Notes: generated from the letters alone by a model not told the origin. Counted from the stretch's first letter, positions 48,728 through 61,355 are shown. The stretch: 64,000 nucleotides of DNA from Agelaius tricolor (GCA_023055355.1 JALJCS010000037.1:1550001-1614000), one strand, 5' to 3'. Numbers and translations are program-made.

Positions 48728-51700
48728 TTTGTTTTTCATTTATTTATGAGTCTGAAATGTGATCTTTTATTCCTGATATGTTTTCCTGCGATACAGGCCT
48801 GGAGAGGGCTTTTTTTTTTTTATTATAGCTCTGCCCATAAATTATTTACTTGGTGTGAAGAAAATGTTCTGACTCTTTAACTGGTTTAAATTATTTGGTT
48901 TGTTTTCTAGTAGTTATTCAAATACACATCTCTGGATTTTAGTGTGGGTGCAGGTGCTCTAGGGTCCACGGAGACTGTCAGGGAAAGTTTCCCTGATTCC
49001 CTGCTCCAGCCTCTTCTTTTTCTTCTTTTTTTTTTTTCTTTTGTGTGTGTTTTTATTTCATTTTTGAACTGGAGGTAAGAGGCTTTTTGGTCACTAATGG
49101 AACAAGTCAGTTAATCCTTGCAGCTGAGTTTAGGAGGAGGCACAGTGCCCAGCTGCAGGCAGAGCCTCTGGCTGAGTGGGAGCAGAGTGTGGCCCTGAGC
49201 CAGCCTGGCTTGTCCCCAGCCTCTGGAGACATCCCCACCCCATTTCCCACCTCTCCAGGGTTCCTCTGCCTATTAGTGACCATGGGAAAGTCAGTGGTTA
49301 TCAGGGCAAGAGGACCCTTGGTTTCTCTCCATCTCTCCCCACTGGTTTCCTCAGCATGAGAAAATGAGATTGTTTTGTACCCAGAGTCTGTGAGGGATGA
49401 GGAGCCTGAGGCAGAAGGTGCCCCACGGGCTTCAGGAGGGGACTCTGACTCCCAGAGTCCCCAGCCACAGGGATCCCTCACCAGCACAGCCTAAGAAAGA
49501 GATTTTAAGCTCTCAGTCCTCAGAAATCCCCAAAAAGCCAGGTAGTGCCAGTGTCTCCAGTGGAGATCTCGCTCTGCACACCCCCATCCCATCCATCCTT
49601 TTTTCCTCTTAATTTAAATTTGTTTTTCCTTGTAGAGGTGGTGGCTGGGTGCTGCTGCTGAGCTGATCCATGCCATTCCCTGCCCATTCTCTGGCTTCTT
49701 CTGTGCTGGAGGTTTTGTTTTTACAGCCTGTGGTTACCTGTGCCTCTGGCAGGCTGGAGTGCAAACAACCCCTCAGGGCAAAGGATGATACCACAAAACT
49801 CGGGATGTTTACATTTCCCATCCAGTTGCAAGCATAAACCCTTTGCCTCATTAATCCATGGCAATCCATGAGAGTTGTTTTTTCCTCCCCTTAAATGAAA
49901 TTGTCCATTTGGGATCCATTCATTTCCTCCTAACAGCCTCGTGACAGTTCCACTGATGGAGTTTGCATCCAACTTTCTTTCTGAGTAGTGACAAGTCAGC
50001 CTGATGGATGCATGTGTGTAATTATTTTCTTGTGGTTTGATTTAATTAATGTTTAACCTCATCAAAGCCCTACAGCTGGAGCACGCTCCCTGCAGGAACT
50101 GCACACAGCAGAAGGATTTCCTCCTCTTTGGAAAGGCCCTGAAAGGGTTTCCGAGTGCTGCTCCTTCAGAAGGATGGGATAAACCATCCAAACCTGATCC
50201 CCAGCTCAAGGGAAACAAATCTGGGATAAACTTTGCCTTGTTTTCCTTCCCTGCTCTGAGTGTGCATAAGCTGCTGCCCATTGCTCCTCATTAAATCTGA
50301 TTTAGTCCTGAGTGTTTCCAGCAGCTCTGGGAAAGGTGCTGTTTCCCCAAGTAGATTGACTTAAAAAAAAAAAAAAAACAAAAACAAAACACCAAACCAC
50401 ATCACCCTCTCTATTTACAATGCCATATAACTTTATTTTGTCTAATGACTCTTTCATACAACCTTTCTCCCTAAACACTTCTATGGAGTGAAGCACATTC
50501 AGAGCTTATAAATAATTGAGGGAGAGCGAGGATGGAGAGAGCCGAGGGTGGGAGGGGAGGGCTGGAAGGAAGAGGTCTCAGCTGGGGGCTGGCAGACCTG
50601 GAGGGAGGGAGGGAGGCAGGGATGCTGCATTCCAGAGCGTTTACTGATCCTGAACTGCAGCCCCAGAGCATCCCGGCCTTGGCCCGCGCTGTGTGCCCAG
50701 CCCCGGGCTGGGAGGTGCCCTTGGGGTGGCTGCTGTGCTCAGAGAGGGGGTCTGGTGCCCTCTCCTGGGGCAGGGCTTTAAAAACACTCTGGATTTGGGA
50801 AGGAATAACCCATAACGGTCCTTCTCCCGAGACACCACGTGCTGTTCATCGGGATGTGCTGCCTGCTGGGGATGCAGTTCTTGTGCTGTGGAGGTCTTGG
50901 CTGTGTCCTAAGTTAGCCAAAGCTCCCTGAGGGAGGAGAGCTGGGGCTCAGCTGGGCTCATCCGTGGTCCCTGCTTTTGCCAGGACACCTCTGCTTTCAC
51001 CTTGCCCTGCCTGACTGCCCTGTGGTGCCTGTGGAGTGTCACATTTTGCTGGTGAGGTTTTGCTGGAGTTCACCTGCGAGCTTTCACCTCACCTGAGTCA
51101 CAATATCATGTCCAGCTCTTTGAGTTGCTCCTTGGTGATAATAAAACCCTTCAGGCTGTGCAAGGGCTGCTGTCTGGGGTCAGCATGATCCCAGATTTTC
51201 CCAGTGGAAGCCCATGGCTCTGTCACCTGGCTGCTGCACCTCCTGCACTGGTGGAGTGTTCTGGGTGGAGACAGAAGGAAGAGGGAAGACTGGGGAGGAG
51301 GAAGAGTTTTCTCAGCTGTATGTGAAGCCAGTGTGTGTGAACATACCCCTGCCACAGGATGCTTTGTTTTAAAGGGCTTTTTTTCTTTGTACTTTTATGG
51401 TTTTGGGGTTGACTAAGTTTCAAAAGAAAATGTTTGTGTATTTATTTTTTTTTCCTCTTTAAATCTGCATCTAATTTACCTTTCTCTGACCACTCTGACC
51501 ACATTTAGTTGCGCTTTTTTTTTTTTTTTTTTTTGGTCAGTTTTCTGGTGCTCTTTTCAGAGTTAAATTAATTGAACTGAAAATTTCCACTTAGCTAATT
51601 GCATTGCCCTGCCAGCTCTTAGTGCTGTACTGGCATTCCTCACCCAGATTTTCCTGGGAAACCTGGGAACAGAGGGCCTTGTTGAACCCCCAGAAGGCAA

Positions 51701-53404
51701 CACTGCACGGGGTGAGTGAGCACAGAATGGGGTGAACCCAGCGTGGTCAATGAGGGGAGTTGTGGGTCTTTAATTCTGTGCTATGTACAGGGATTTGCCC
51801 TTTTTCTGGAGGAAAATGAAGCAGAGAATCGTTTTTCCATTGATAGCGGCTGCAGAGTAGAGGGATCACAAAGATGTCACCCAAGGTGGCACTGCTGGGG
51901 ACAAAACTAAGCTTCCACTTCTATTAGAACATCCAACTTTGCAGGATTAAGCAGCTGAGGTCAGCTTGGCTTCAGATAGGAGTTATCCAAACAGCTACTG
52001 TTACTTATTTCTTTATTTTACCTCAGTTTTGATTCCTTTTACGTCTATAGCTCTTTCCCTGAGATGTTCTACGACCTCCCGGCTTCAGGGAAAGGATTAA
52101 AAATGTCATGTTTGTTCTTTATGTCCTCTTTAAAGACAAACATCTCACTTTTAAAAATATTCACATGGCTTCAGCTAACAAAAAGTCGTTGGGGATGACT
52201 CTGGTTCCTGAATTTTATTTCCTTATCCCCACTCTGCATTAACGGGACTGTCTTTAATTACACCATAACGAGGTGTTTGCCTTGGCACCCCTCCTTGCTC
52301 CCCACTAAATTAATGCTGCACTCAGAACAAGCACCCTGCCCCGGCTCCTGCCTGAGCTGAGATCTATTTGAAGGGATTAACGAGCTTGTAAATCTGCTAA
52401 CAGGATTAGAAACAAGAGCATCTTCCTTGAGCTCCCCTGCCCCACTGCCTGCTGAACGAGCTGGGCAGGAGATGGGTTGGGTGAGGAAGGGGAGCTTTGT
52501 TTTTTCTCCAGTCTCAAAAGCAGGAGTAAACTGGGTGTAAAGAGGGAGTATCTCCCTGTGAGAGCCGCTGGAGAGAGTTGCCAGTGCATTACTGGTACCC
52601 AGCCCTTCAAAATTGCCATTTCCCTGTTCTCTGCCTGTAAAGCATCTTATTCCAGTTTGTAACTGATTGCAGTGATTAGGGTCTTTTAGTTTTCTGATAC
52701 TGGGTGTTTTTCTCCCTGTTTTTGAAGGAAAGGGAATGCTGACCAGGCAGGGCTGCTTGGCTTTACCTGGATGCTGTCCTTGTTTATCAGTAATTGTTCA
52801 TGGGTGCTCTCTGCCATGAGCATCCTTGGCCCCATCATGATTATTCTCAGCCCCGTGCCCTGGTGAGCAGCCTGTGACCAAGGCTGGTAATGGACCTGGA
52901 AAAGGAGGCATTGCCCCAGTTGGAAATGTCTCACTGGGCTAATTTGGTCAGATTTTGGGGCCAGTTAAACATGAAATCAGGTTCATGGCAGGATTAGTTG
53001 AGGATTAGCGTCCCTGTGTCCTCCAGATTGCATTCTGAGATCCTCAAAGCCACCACCAAGATGTGCTCCAGCATCCTTGATGGCCCAGAGGTGTGAAGGC
53101 ACATCCTTGGTGTGTGCCCCAGGCTGGTGTTGCCAGGCTGACCCCTGGCACCGCGTGTTGGGTCAGAGGAGACATTTCCTCTGCAGGCTCGGGTCTCACA
53201 ACTGCTGTATTTATACATCCTGCTCAGCGCTGGGTAATCAGAAAATGCAATATCGCTGTCACCAGCTCTCTGAAGACATCCAGCCTGAGTAATTTAACAT
53301 GTCAGCTCCATCCATCACGGGCACGCAGCCGGCACACAAACGCAGAGTGGCCGGAGGGGGCTGGGCCGGTGGCTGGCAGAGCGGCTGCTGCCTGTGCCAG
53401 CTGG

Positions 53405-54032
53405 GTGGAAAACGCCAATCGCTTGGGTTTTTAAAAAAAATTTAAAAGTTTAATAGTAATAGAATGGTTATAAAAATAGTAATGCACTTGGAGTAATAAT
53501 AATTTGGACAATTTGAATTAGGACAATATGAGACAATAGAAACAAAGAGTTATGGATGTCTGGGTAGCTTTTTCTGGGCAGCACGAGCCTGAAAGAGCCC
53601 AAAAAAGGACACACGTTAACAGAGGATTAACTCTTAAAAGCAATAGCCCGTTGCATATTCATACACTTCATACATGATGCATAAATTCCATTCAAACACA
53701 GGATTCTGTCTGGTCATCGTCAACTTCTTCCTCTGAATCCTGACAGCGCCTTCGAGGTGGGAAGAAGTTCATTTCTTCTGATAAGAAGGAAATAAATTCT
53801 TTTTCTCTGAAAGATTTAGGTGTCCTGTGGCTGCTATCTCGCTGCAAGTCCTTTCTTTACAAAACAAAAGTATCCTATATAGCATAGTTTCTATTTTAAC
53901 ATTATGTTATGACCTAAAACTATATTTAACACACTACTTAAGAGAATTAATACAGCATCACTTTCTAACACAACACATATAATATTCATTTTAATATTTG
54001 CAAAAAGCCAATCATATAATACACATTTTTCA
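53405..54032 (-). mobile_element. Solo LTR (family D), minus strand
   Basis: Landmarks on the + strand are AATTTGGACAATTTGAATTA, GAGTTATGGATGTCTGGGTA, CATACTTCATACATGATGCATA near 53668-53682 in part, and AATATTTGCAAAAAGCCAAT, ending TACACATTTTTCA at 54032. I recall this as a high-copy passerine LTR that starts TGAAAAATGTGTA on its own sense strand. The other end, near 53405, is estimated. Confidence 0.75.
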
Positions 54033-54206
54033 TAGGTGTGACAGCACACAGAGCACCAAAGGGGCTCCCTCTGTCCACCCCAGCCATCTGCCTGTGCAAA
54101 AGGGGCCAGTTCTGGTGCATGGGAAGGTGACAGAGGGATGTGCCATGTCCTACCTGCACAGGCAGCGTCCAGGTCGCTCTCCCAGGCAGGGGCAAGGGCT
54201 GTGCTA

Positions 54207-54591
54207 TGTCACAGACACATTTTATGAAAAAGTCTTTCCTTAGGATTCTTTTCTCCTGAGAAGCTGAGAGGCCACAGGAACAAAATGTAACCAATGGTTA
54301 TCTGCTGCTGTGGAATGCAACAGGTGCATCTGGGATTGGTCTCATGTGGTTGTTTCTCATTAATGGCCAATCACAGTCAGCTGGCTCAGACTCTGTCCCA
54401 GCCACAAGCCTTTGTTATTCATTCCATTCTTTTTCTATTCTTAGCCAGCCTTCTGATGAAATCCTTTCTTCTACTCTTTTAGTATAGTTGTAATATAATA
54501 TATATCATAAAATAATAAATCAGCCTTCTGAAACATGGAGTCAGATCCTCATCTCTTCCCTCATCCTGGGACCCCTGTGGACACGGTCACA
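54207..54591 (+). mobile_element. Solo LTR (family E), sense copy
   Basis: The element runs from TGTCACAGACACATTTTATG to ACACGGTCACA, so it begins TG and ends CA with inverted TGTCAC/GTGAC-type termini. AAATAATAAATCAGCC near 54510 is a sense-strand poly(A) signal. Flanks are GTGCTA before and GTGCTG after, compatible with a 6-bp target duplication with one change. Its partner at 63088 is in the opposite orientation. Confidence 0.85.
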
Positions 54592-55756
54592 GTGCTGAGC
54601 TCTCAGCAGTGGGGGGCTCTCCCATAACTGGTGTCTGTCCCCAGCCCTGGCCCCTGCAGCACCCCCTGCTCAGTGAGAAGGGGATTTGCAGCAGGGCTGC
54701 AGCCCTGGCTGGTTGCCCAAGGCCTGCGTTAGAAGCCCAGGTTAATTAAGATTTTCCTCACTCATGCAAATAATGCTTATTGGTCTTAGCACTCTGCTGT
54801 GTCTCTCAAACCCCTTAATGTGGGTGTATCATGGCTCTGGCTGTTTTTTGTGGTGTTTGTGGCTGAAGAGGGGTTGATGATGGGTCATGGTTTGGGATCT
54901 TTAACCCCCCCAGCCCCTGCCCAAGCACTAAATGCTGCTGTGTGCAAGCACTGACCCTTCCTGCTGCTCCCAGGAGGAAAGGAGCCAGCAGAGCCCCTTC
55001 CTGCCCTGGAGGGCACTGCTTGGCCAGGGCAGGGCATGGCCAGGGCAGGAGCCACGTGCTGAGCTCCTGGCGTCCCTCTGGCTCCTGCCAGCCGCCTCTC
55101 ATCGCCGTGATTGAGGATTTCAGAGGGCAGAAGGCACCGCTCATTTTCTGTTCTCCTGCCAAGAAATGGGGAAATTGCACTGCTGCCTAGAATAAAAGAT
55201 TTTTTAAAAACAGTAAAATATTTTAATGGCAGTTTAAAGGGCCACTGTCAACCCCCAGAGGCCTCTTTTCTTTAAGCTCTGCAAAGATTGAAGGACTTCT
55301 GCCAATTAGAGTCTGTGGTGCTTTTTAAGTATCCATTGCTTCTTGGTGGGTCTGGGGATGGAGCCAGCTGGGCTCCTGCTGCATCCCACACCATAAATGG
55401 AGAGGAGGAGGCCGGGTGAACCATGGGCCAGCCCTGCTCCTGTCAGTCCTGACTGCTGCTGTCACAACAAACTAGGGGAGCAGATGGACCAAATTGGGTG
55501 CTGAGGAGCAGAAAAGACCCTCAAGGGCGTCCTGGGTGACCCCCAAGGGCTGTATTCCCCCTGTACCATTTGTCCTTGCTGGGTTTGCTAAATTTCACTG
55601 CATTTCACCACGCAGGTGTCCTTGGGGAGAGCAGCTGTCACACTCAGGGGTTTTCTTTGTAAGTCCCTTGAAATATATTGGTGTTTTTATTTCTGAGGAT
55701 AGAATGTGTCTTCTTATATTCACATCACTATAGGCACTGTGGGGTCTTGATTTTTG

Positions 55757-55946
55757 ATGAAATCATGAATGGTAAAAGTTCCTGATCACTACTGGTGACC
55801 CCAAGCATGAAATAATGAGTAGTAAAATGAAATCATGAATGGTAAAAATTCCTGATCACTACTGGTGACCCCAAGCATGAAATAATGAATGGTAAAATGA
55901 AATCATGAATGGTAAAACTTCCTGATCACTACGGGTGACCCCAAGC
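55757..55946. repeat. 70-bp tandem repeat, 2.7 copies
   Basis: ATGAAATCATGAATGGTAAA recurs at 55757, 55827 and 55897, with TTCCTGATCACTACTGGTGA and CCCCAAGCATGAAATAATGA in between. The copies differ at very few bases. The array ends about 130 bp before the next exon. Confidence 0.96.
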
Positions 55947-56073
55947 AAAGAACCTTAGCAAGGAGCAGGGATTGCTGGCCAAATCCTCAGCTCTGCTGAG
56001 GAGCTCCTGGCTCCACCTGCTCCTGAGCATCCCAGCTGCCAGGACTGATTTTTTTCCTCTCTATTGCCTGCAG

Positions 56074-56181
56074 GTGGGATCGGGTTTGGACGTGCCAAAG
56101 GCAACTCTGGCTCAGAGGCAGACGATGAAACCCAGCTCACCTTCTACACGGAGCAGTACCGGAGCCGGAGGCGAAGCAAAG
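56074..56181 (+). CDS. ASTN2: ASTN2 internal coding exon, likely exon 5: cytoplasmic loop before the second membrane helix
   Basis: The exon is 108 nt. The bases GT complete the codon begun by the G at 46292, giving Gly. It reads GIGFGRAKGNSGSEADDETQ, then LTFYTEQYRSRRRSK, and leaves one G before the donor GTACAG at 56182. The GSEAxDxxQLTFYT segment is shared by ASTN1 and ASTN2 and is the strongest single landmark. Both ends are phase 1, so the exon can be skipped without a frameshift. I recall vertebrate ASTN2 isoforms that lack an in-frame exon here; this needs transcript evidence. The next expected exon would start the segment leading into the second transmembrane helix and is not in the window. 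The acceptor has a good pyrimidine tract (TTTTTTTCCTCTCTATTGCC) before TGCAG. Confidence 0.96.
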
Positions 56182-57395
56182 GTACAGAAGCCACGGTCAC
56201 ACCTGTGTCTGCACCCTGCTGTTAGGGGGAAAGAAAGGCTTGAGCACCTTGGCTGTCCCATGGGTGATGGTGTCTGGTGCTGCCCGAGTCTAAAGGACAG
56301 CCATAGCAGTCTGTGGTGGTCAGCACGTCCCAGGATGTGCTGGTTGTGTGATGCAGCACCATGCAGAAGCATAAATCCTGTTTCCCATAAATCCCATTTC
56401 CCAGTCATGTTGCTGAGGTTCTGGGTTTCTTTGATGGTTTCTAATATCAGTTACCCTCCACATGCCCTGGCACTTCCCCAAAGCTGCACCAGTGGGGAGT
56501 GGTTGTGTCTGTCCTCATCCTGGCACTGATGCAGCTGTCAGGGATGGTTACCCTGGCAATTCGTTGCTCCAAACTCCTGTTTCCTGCCCTTTATTTCCCA
56601 TGCAAAACATTCATTGGATGAAAATTGCCCAGCCTTCCACTTGGCACAAAGGCAATTAAAAAGAACAAATTCAAAACGAGAGTTGGGGCAGGGATTTGTA
56701 GACCCAAGTCCCTTTAGGCTCTTTTGTGAGTTAGAGAAGCCAAGAAACTGAAATATCATCTGGAGTTTGAAATTAGTGTCCGCATTTCCTCTCATCACAT
56801 CACACCATATCGGTTTTTTTTGTCATTTTTTTCGGGATGCTCAGCCCGAGCCGTTTGGTGGAGGAGAGGACGAGTTCTGCTGCTGCTGCTGCTGGGTTTG
56901 AAAAATCACTGTCGGGAAATAACTCCATTGGGAAGCAATTTAAAAATTGCACAGCGGGTCTGCTCCCTCCATTTGTTTAGTGCAGGGAGCCGGGCCCCGG
57001 CAGAGCGTGGCAGCCAGATAGATGCCGGTGCCCACCGCAGCAGCACGAGGCCCCATTTGTTTCCATGATGAGCCATTCCCATAAATGCTTCCAGTGTGTT
57101 TATTTGAATGTGAAATTGCCTCAACACCTCTGATCAGCTCCATGGCTGCACACGGGAATAAGCTCACGCATGCACAGGGGTGTGCTGCACTTGTTCCTGC
57201 TCAAAGGCTGGGCCTTCAATTTTACATGTTTGGGGTTTTTTTTCCCTTTTTTTTTTTTTTAAATGTGTTTTAGAACCAAGAGAAATCATCACCATGTTTA
57301 AACTGACCTTTTGATGAAAAGGATGAGAGGATTCGTGAGTTCCTTCCTAACCTGTTGCGGTGCAAACACAGCTGTGTTCAGGGGAAAATGATAAA

Positions 57396-57832
57396 ATCAG
57401 AATCCCAGAATGGTTTGGGTTGGAAGGAACCTTAAAATCACCTTGTTTCACCCCCTGCTATGGTCAAGGACACTTTGTACCATCCCAGGTTGCTCCAAGC
57501 CCTGTCTAACCTGGCCTTGGACACTTCCAGGGATCCAGGGGCAGCCACAGCTTCTCTGGGCAACTTGTGCCAGGGCATCCCCACTCTCACAGTTAAGGAT
57601 TTTTTTCCCAATAAGCTTAAGCTTAAACTTCCTTTTAACCCTGTCCTCTGTCAGTTTGAAGCCATTTTCTCTTGTCCTGTCATTCCATGTCCTTCTCCAG
57701 CTCCCTTCAGGTACTGGAAAGCTGCAGTTATTCATGCCTAAGCCTTCTCTTCTCCAGGCTGAGCAATCCCAACTCTCTCAGCTTTTCCTCATGGGAAAGG
57801 TGTTCCATCTCTCTGATCATCTTTGTGCCTGT
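57396..57832 (-). mobile_element. CR1 LINE 3' fragment, minus strand, about 440 bp
   Basis: ATCAGAATCCCAGAATGGTT, GGGTTGGAAGGAACCTTAAA, CCTTGGACACTTCCAGGGAT, TTCTCTTGTCCTGTCATTCC and CTCCAGGCTGAGCAATCCCA appear in the order expected for the reverse complement of a CR1 end. It is the longest CR1 copy in the window with a continuous match, and is 5'-truncated. Confidence 0.9.
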
Positions 57833-58384
57833 GTGACAGGAGGAAGGAATTGTTATGTTGCAAATGGACAAAACAAGCTGTCCCAAAACACTGCTGGTAC
57901 AGAGATCAAATTTCCCAGGTGCTGGAGTAGCTTTTTCAGTGACTTATTCAGGAATACTGGGCAGGCTGTGACAGCCCTTGGGTACTTTGGAAAAGTCACT
58001 GAAGTTTGGGGTTTTTTCAGCTTCCACTAGGGAAAGGAGTGATAGGGCACAGGGAAGGTATGGAAAACTGTGTTTTAATGAGAGGCAGATAAATTTTTAC
58101 AAGGCTGCCTTGATGCCATTCCCCTTGAGGTCAACTGCTCTGCAAGTCTCTTGAAAAAGGCTCATACTGGATGTCGGGTACAAAGATATTTTTATTGACG
58201 TCTATGTTGGTTTTTGGTTGTTGGTTTTAGCTTCCTTGTAGGGCAAATATAAAGGAAGAGATGAATGGGAAGAATTCCTTTCTTTCCCTGTGAATAAGCT
58301 GTTGTTCACCTGGGCAGCTTTGATGGCTGGGTTTGAAGGGAATTCAAGAGGCAGAGCTGCCTCGCGCCGTCGCACTGGGCTGCC

Positions 58385-58498
58385 TGTTAGATCTGCCTTA
58401 GTGTTTGAGCAATGCTCTGAGAACCTGGTTTGTTCATGTTCACTGGGGGCTAACTGAGGGAATTGTCTTGCATAAAGTCCCCATTGTACTTCCCCTCC
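58385..58498. repeat. Dispersed direct repeat, copy 1
   Basis: About 110 bp starting TGTTAGATCTGCCTTAGTGT and ending CATTGTACTTCCCC recurs at 59598 in the same orientation with about ten differences. Copy 1 retains CTAACTGAGGG; copy 2 has a small insertion of GTTT and a small deletion. Confidence 0.9.
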
Positions 58499-59597
58499 TG
58501 CCTGGATAAATTTGGCCATCGCTACATCCTTGAAAGGAATTTTCCATTATCCTTTCATTGACTCTCCTCTCCCTCATGGAAGCAGAGCAATAGCGTAGTG
58601 GGAAGTCGTAGCACCGAACTCATAATTACAAGTTCAGCCAAGATCCATAATTGGACAGGATTGTAACTCTAATAGAGAAGGATGCATCGTCAGATACAGT
58701 TAATTCTTACAATGATCTTCCCCTATTGATTTCGCCAGGTTTGCGTGCCGTTGCTGGTGCCTTTGGGTAGTTATCAGGTCCAAGAGAGGGATTCCTTGGG
58801 GTTTCTCTCCTCGGATAAGATTTTGTAGGATTGAGCCTAATTACTTGCACTGTCAAGGCATTGATCCCAGATGATGCCATGGGAAGTTTCCACTTAGGAG
58901 GTGTGCAGGTTTGCTTTTATTTGAGCTTGGTTAAGTGGCCTCCTGTGTCTCCTGGAGAAGGAGGACAGCAGGTTCTCTAGTGCTTTGGCAAGGCAGATTA
59001 GAGAGACATTCCCACAGGACAATGTTCAGCAAGGGAGAGTTTGTTCTGGCAGCTCAGGAGAAGCAGAGCCTCTGGTACCTGGTTTTCAGTGCAGGAATAC
59101 ATGGAGAACTAAGAGGCAGCACCTTCTGTGGTCACAGAATGCTGCACCATTCACCTTCCCAGCCTCTAGGGCTGTGGGATGCCCTTACCCTGATGTTACC
59201 ATGTCTTTGGAAAGTCCCAGAGAAATTATAGGGCAGAAGAGTGTAAGGAGTAAAGCAGAGGAGATCTTCCCCTGCAGTCTTGGTCTTTACTGTTGGGCTC
59301 AGCCCCATCTCTGGGATTTGAGCTGGGAGAGGCATTGCTGGCTTATGCCAAGAAGTGCTGTGTTCACCCCCAGATCTTCAGTGAGACACCTTTCCACCAC
59401 AATCCCTGCCTGTGCCCACACCAGCTCCTCGCTCTCCACTTTGATGGATCAGGGTGAGCTCTGCTCTGTGGCATGCAGTCTCAAGGGAGCTGGAATTCAG
59501 ATTGCTTTTCCAAGTGAAACAAGTCCTGAGAGAGGCTGTCAGGCTGTGCACAGCTCTGTGCTCAGAGGCTGAAGTGACCCTCAGCTGGGGCCAGGAA

Positions 59598-59709
59598 TGT
59601 TAGATCTGCCTTTGTGTTTGAGCAATGCTGTGAGAACCTGGTTTGTTTGTTCATGTTCACTGGGGGCTGAGGGAATTGTCTTGCATAAAGCCCCCATTGT
59701 GCTTCCCCA
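59598..59709. repeat. Dispersed direct repeat, copy 2
   Basis: This is the second copy of the segment at 58385, about 1.2 kb downstream. Its 3' end runs into the 60-bp duplication that follows, so the short repeat unit CCCCCATTGTGCTTCCCC is shared by both repeats. Confidence 0.9.
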
Positions 59710-59812
59710 AGTAGGTTTAGTGTCCAAGAAGGTTTGCTCCTTCTTGCTGACCCCCATTGTGCTTCCCCAAGTAGGTTTAGTGTCCAAGAAGGTTTGCTCT
59801 TTCCTGCTGACC
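59691..59812. repeat. 60-bp tandem duplication, 2 copies
   Basis: CCCCCATTGTGCTTCCCCAA is found at 59691 and 59751, each followed by GTAGGTTTAGTGTCCAAGAA and GGTTTGCTC. The copies differ at only two positions, so the duplication is likely young. Confidence 0.97.
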
Positions 59813-61071
59813 CTCAGCACCGACTCCTCGAGGATTTCCAGAAATCAGATTTTCTTGCAACCGATTTACAAGATTTGTGCACCACAAGACTCTGCTTGCT
59901 GTGGGGGCTGGCTCCCCTTTCCTGTTCCCCTGGGAGTCCCAGGAGTTGTGGGAACCTCTTTGCATTCTGGCTGTGGTGCACAGATGGCTCCTGTCCCCAG
60001 AGCTGTTGGTCACTGCACCTTCCACCAGTGCTGAGTCTTTGTGAGAGAGAAGCTGACAGTGTTGGAAGGATGTGAATCCACATCTCCCGCTGGCCAGCAG
60101 GGCAATATCAAAGCTTTGATGCTTCAGGGTGGGATGTGCTCAGTCAGGTTCCACTCTGAGTTGGAGAGGAAAATATTAGTAGCAAAAATCCCCGTAAAGC
60201 AAGGAGGCAGAGCCCTGTGCACAAACTCCACTCCTGCTCCATCCCTCTTGCTCTGGGGTGGGGTTTGCCCTGTGCCCAGCAAATGTATTCAGCTCCAAGT
60301 GTGACTGTGCAGCCCTGAGTTTCCCTGGTCACAGGCAGCACCTTCCTGTTGGTGAAACCAAATAGTGAAAGGTGTGGGGGAAGCAGCAGCACTGTAACTG
60401 CAAGGCTGTACCAGCTCCCTACCCATCTCATTGAGGATTCTGTGAGTTTAATGAGCCCCTCCTTGCTGGAGGGGAGGCACAGGAAAGGTTCCTGCACCTC
60501 CCTCTGCTTTCCCAGGCCACAGAGCAGCTGCTCTGTTAGACAGAAATGTGCAGCAGATGCTGCTGGGTTGGGGGAAACTGAGGCAGGGAAAGTGATGATG
60601 TCACCTGGAGACCCTGTGAGGGGCTGAGCCACCCCAAGCCCATTTGTCTTGGAGACCCACAGACTGTCTGCCCTCCCTTGCACTCTAGTCTGAGCCTCTG
60701 TGACCTGCTGGGAGCCCCTGGGACCTGCCAGGAGGTTCCCATAGCTGCTGCCAAACCCCTGAGTCTGGGCCTGGTGTCACTCCCCATCCAGCAGGGGTCG
60801 GGGACAGAGTTTGTGGAAACCCAGACACAAAGCGTGGGGTGCAAAGGCAAAGGGATGCTTTTGTTCCTGGGATGGTTGAGGCATGCTGGAGGGCTCCCAG
60901 CACAGTGTCCACCCACCTGGGGTTTCTCATGGAGTGTCCTCAATCTGTCTCTGGTGTCTGCTTGAGCTCGAGCTGCACCACCCTGAGCCTGGGATTGCTT
61001 CACCTCTCCTGGCATCGCCTGTTAAAAGAGAAAGGGGGAAAAATCCCACTCTGTTTTCCTGCACAGCTCCC

Positions 61072-61355
61072 CAGCACCCCAGGGAAGGCAGGACATGGCT
61101 TTGGGATGCTCCTGCACCCCAGGGAAGGCAGGACATGGCTTTGGGATGCTCCTGCACCCCAGGGAAGGCAGGACATGGCTTTGGGATGCTCCTGCACCCC
61201 AGGGAAGGGAGGACATGGCTTTGGGATGCTCCTGCACCCCAGGGAAGGCAGGGCATGGCTTTGGGATGCTCCTGCACCCCAGGGAAGGCAGGACATGGCT
61301 TTGGGATGCTCCTGCACCCCAGGGAAGGCAGGACATGGCTTTGGGATGCTCCTCA
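61072..61355. repeat. 40-bp minisatellite, 7 copies
   Basis: AGGGAAGGCAGGACATGGCT occurs at 61081 and every 40 bp to 61321, followed by TTTGGGATGCTCCTGCACCCC. Copies are nearly identical: one has GGGAGG (61201) and one has GGGCATGG (61241). As 40 is not a multiple of three, the reading frames cycle every 120 bp, which leaves long open frames in several frames on both strands. Confidence 0.98.

Larger units (their letters stand above)
46293..56073 (+). other. ASTN2: ASTN2 intron, 9.8 kb, phase 1, rich in LTRs
   Basis: The intron lies between the GTACGT donor and an acceptor ending TTGCCTGCAG. Roughly 2.5 kb is recognisable LTR sequence. The stretches 48066-53404 and 54592-55756 hold no gene. 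They contain an A/C-rich run at 48681-48727 similar in style to the tract at 1046-1562, T runs near 51517-51536, and AT-rich low-repeat DNA at about 49720-50060 and 52120-52420. Confidence 0.85.
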
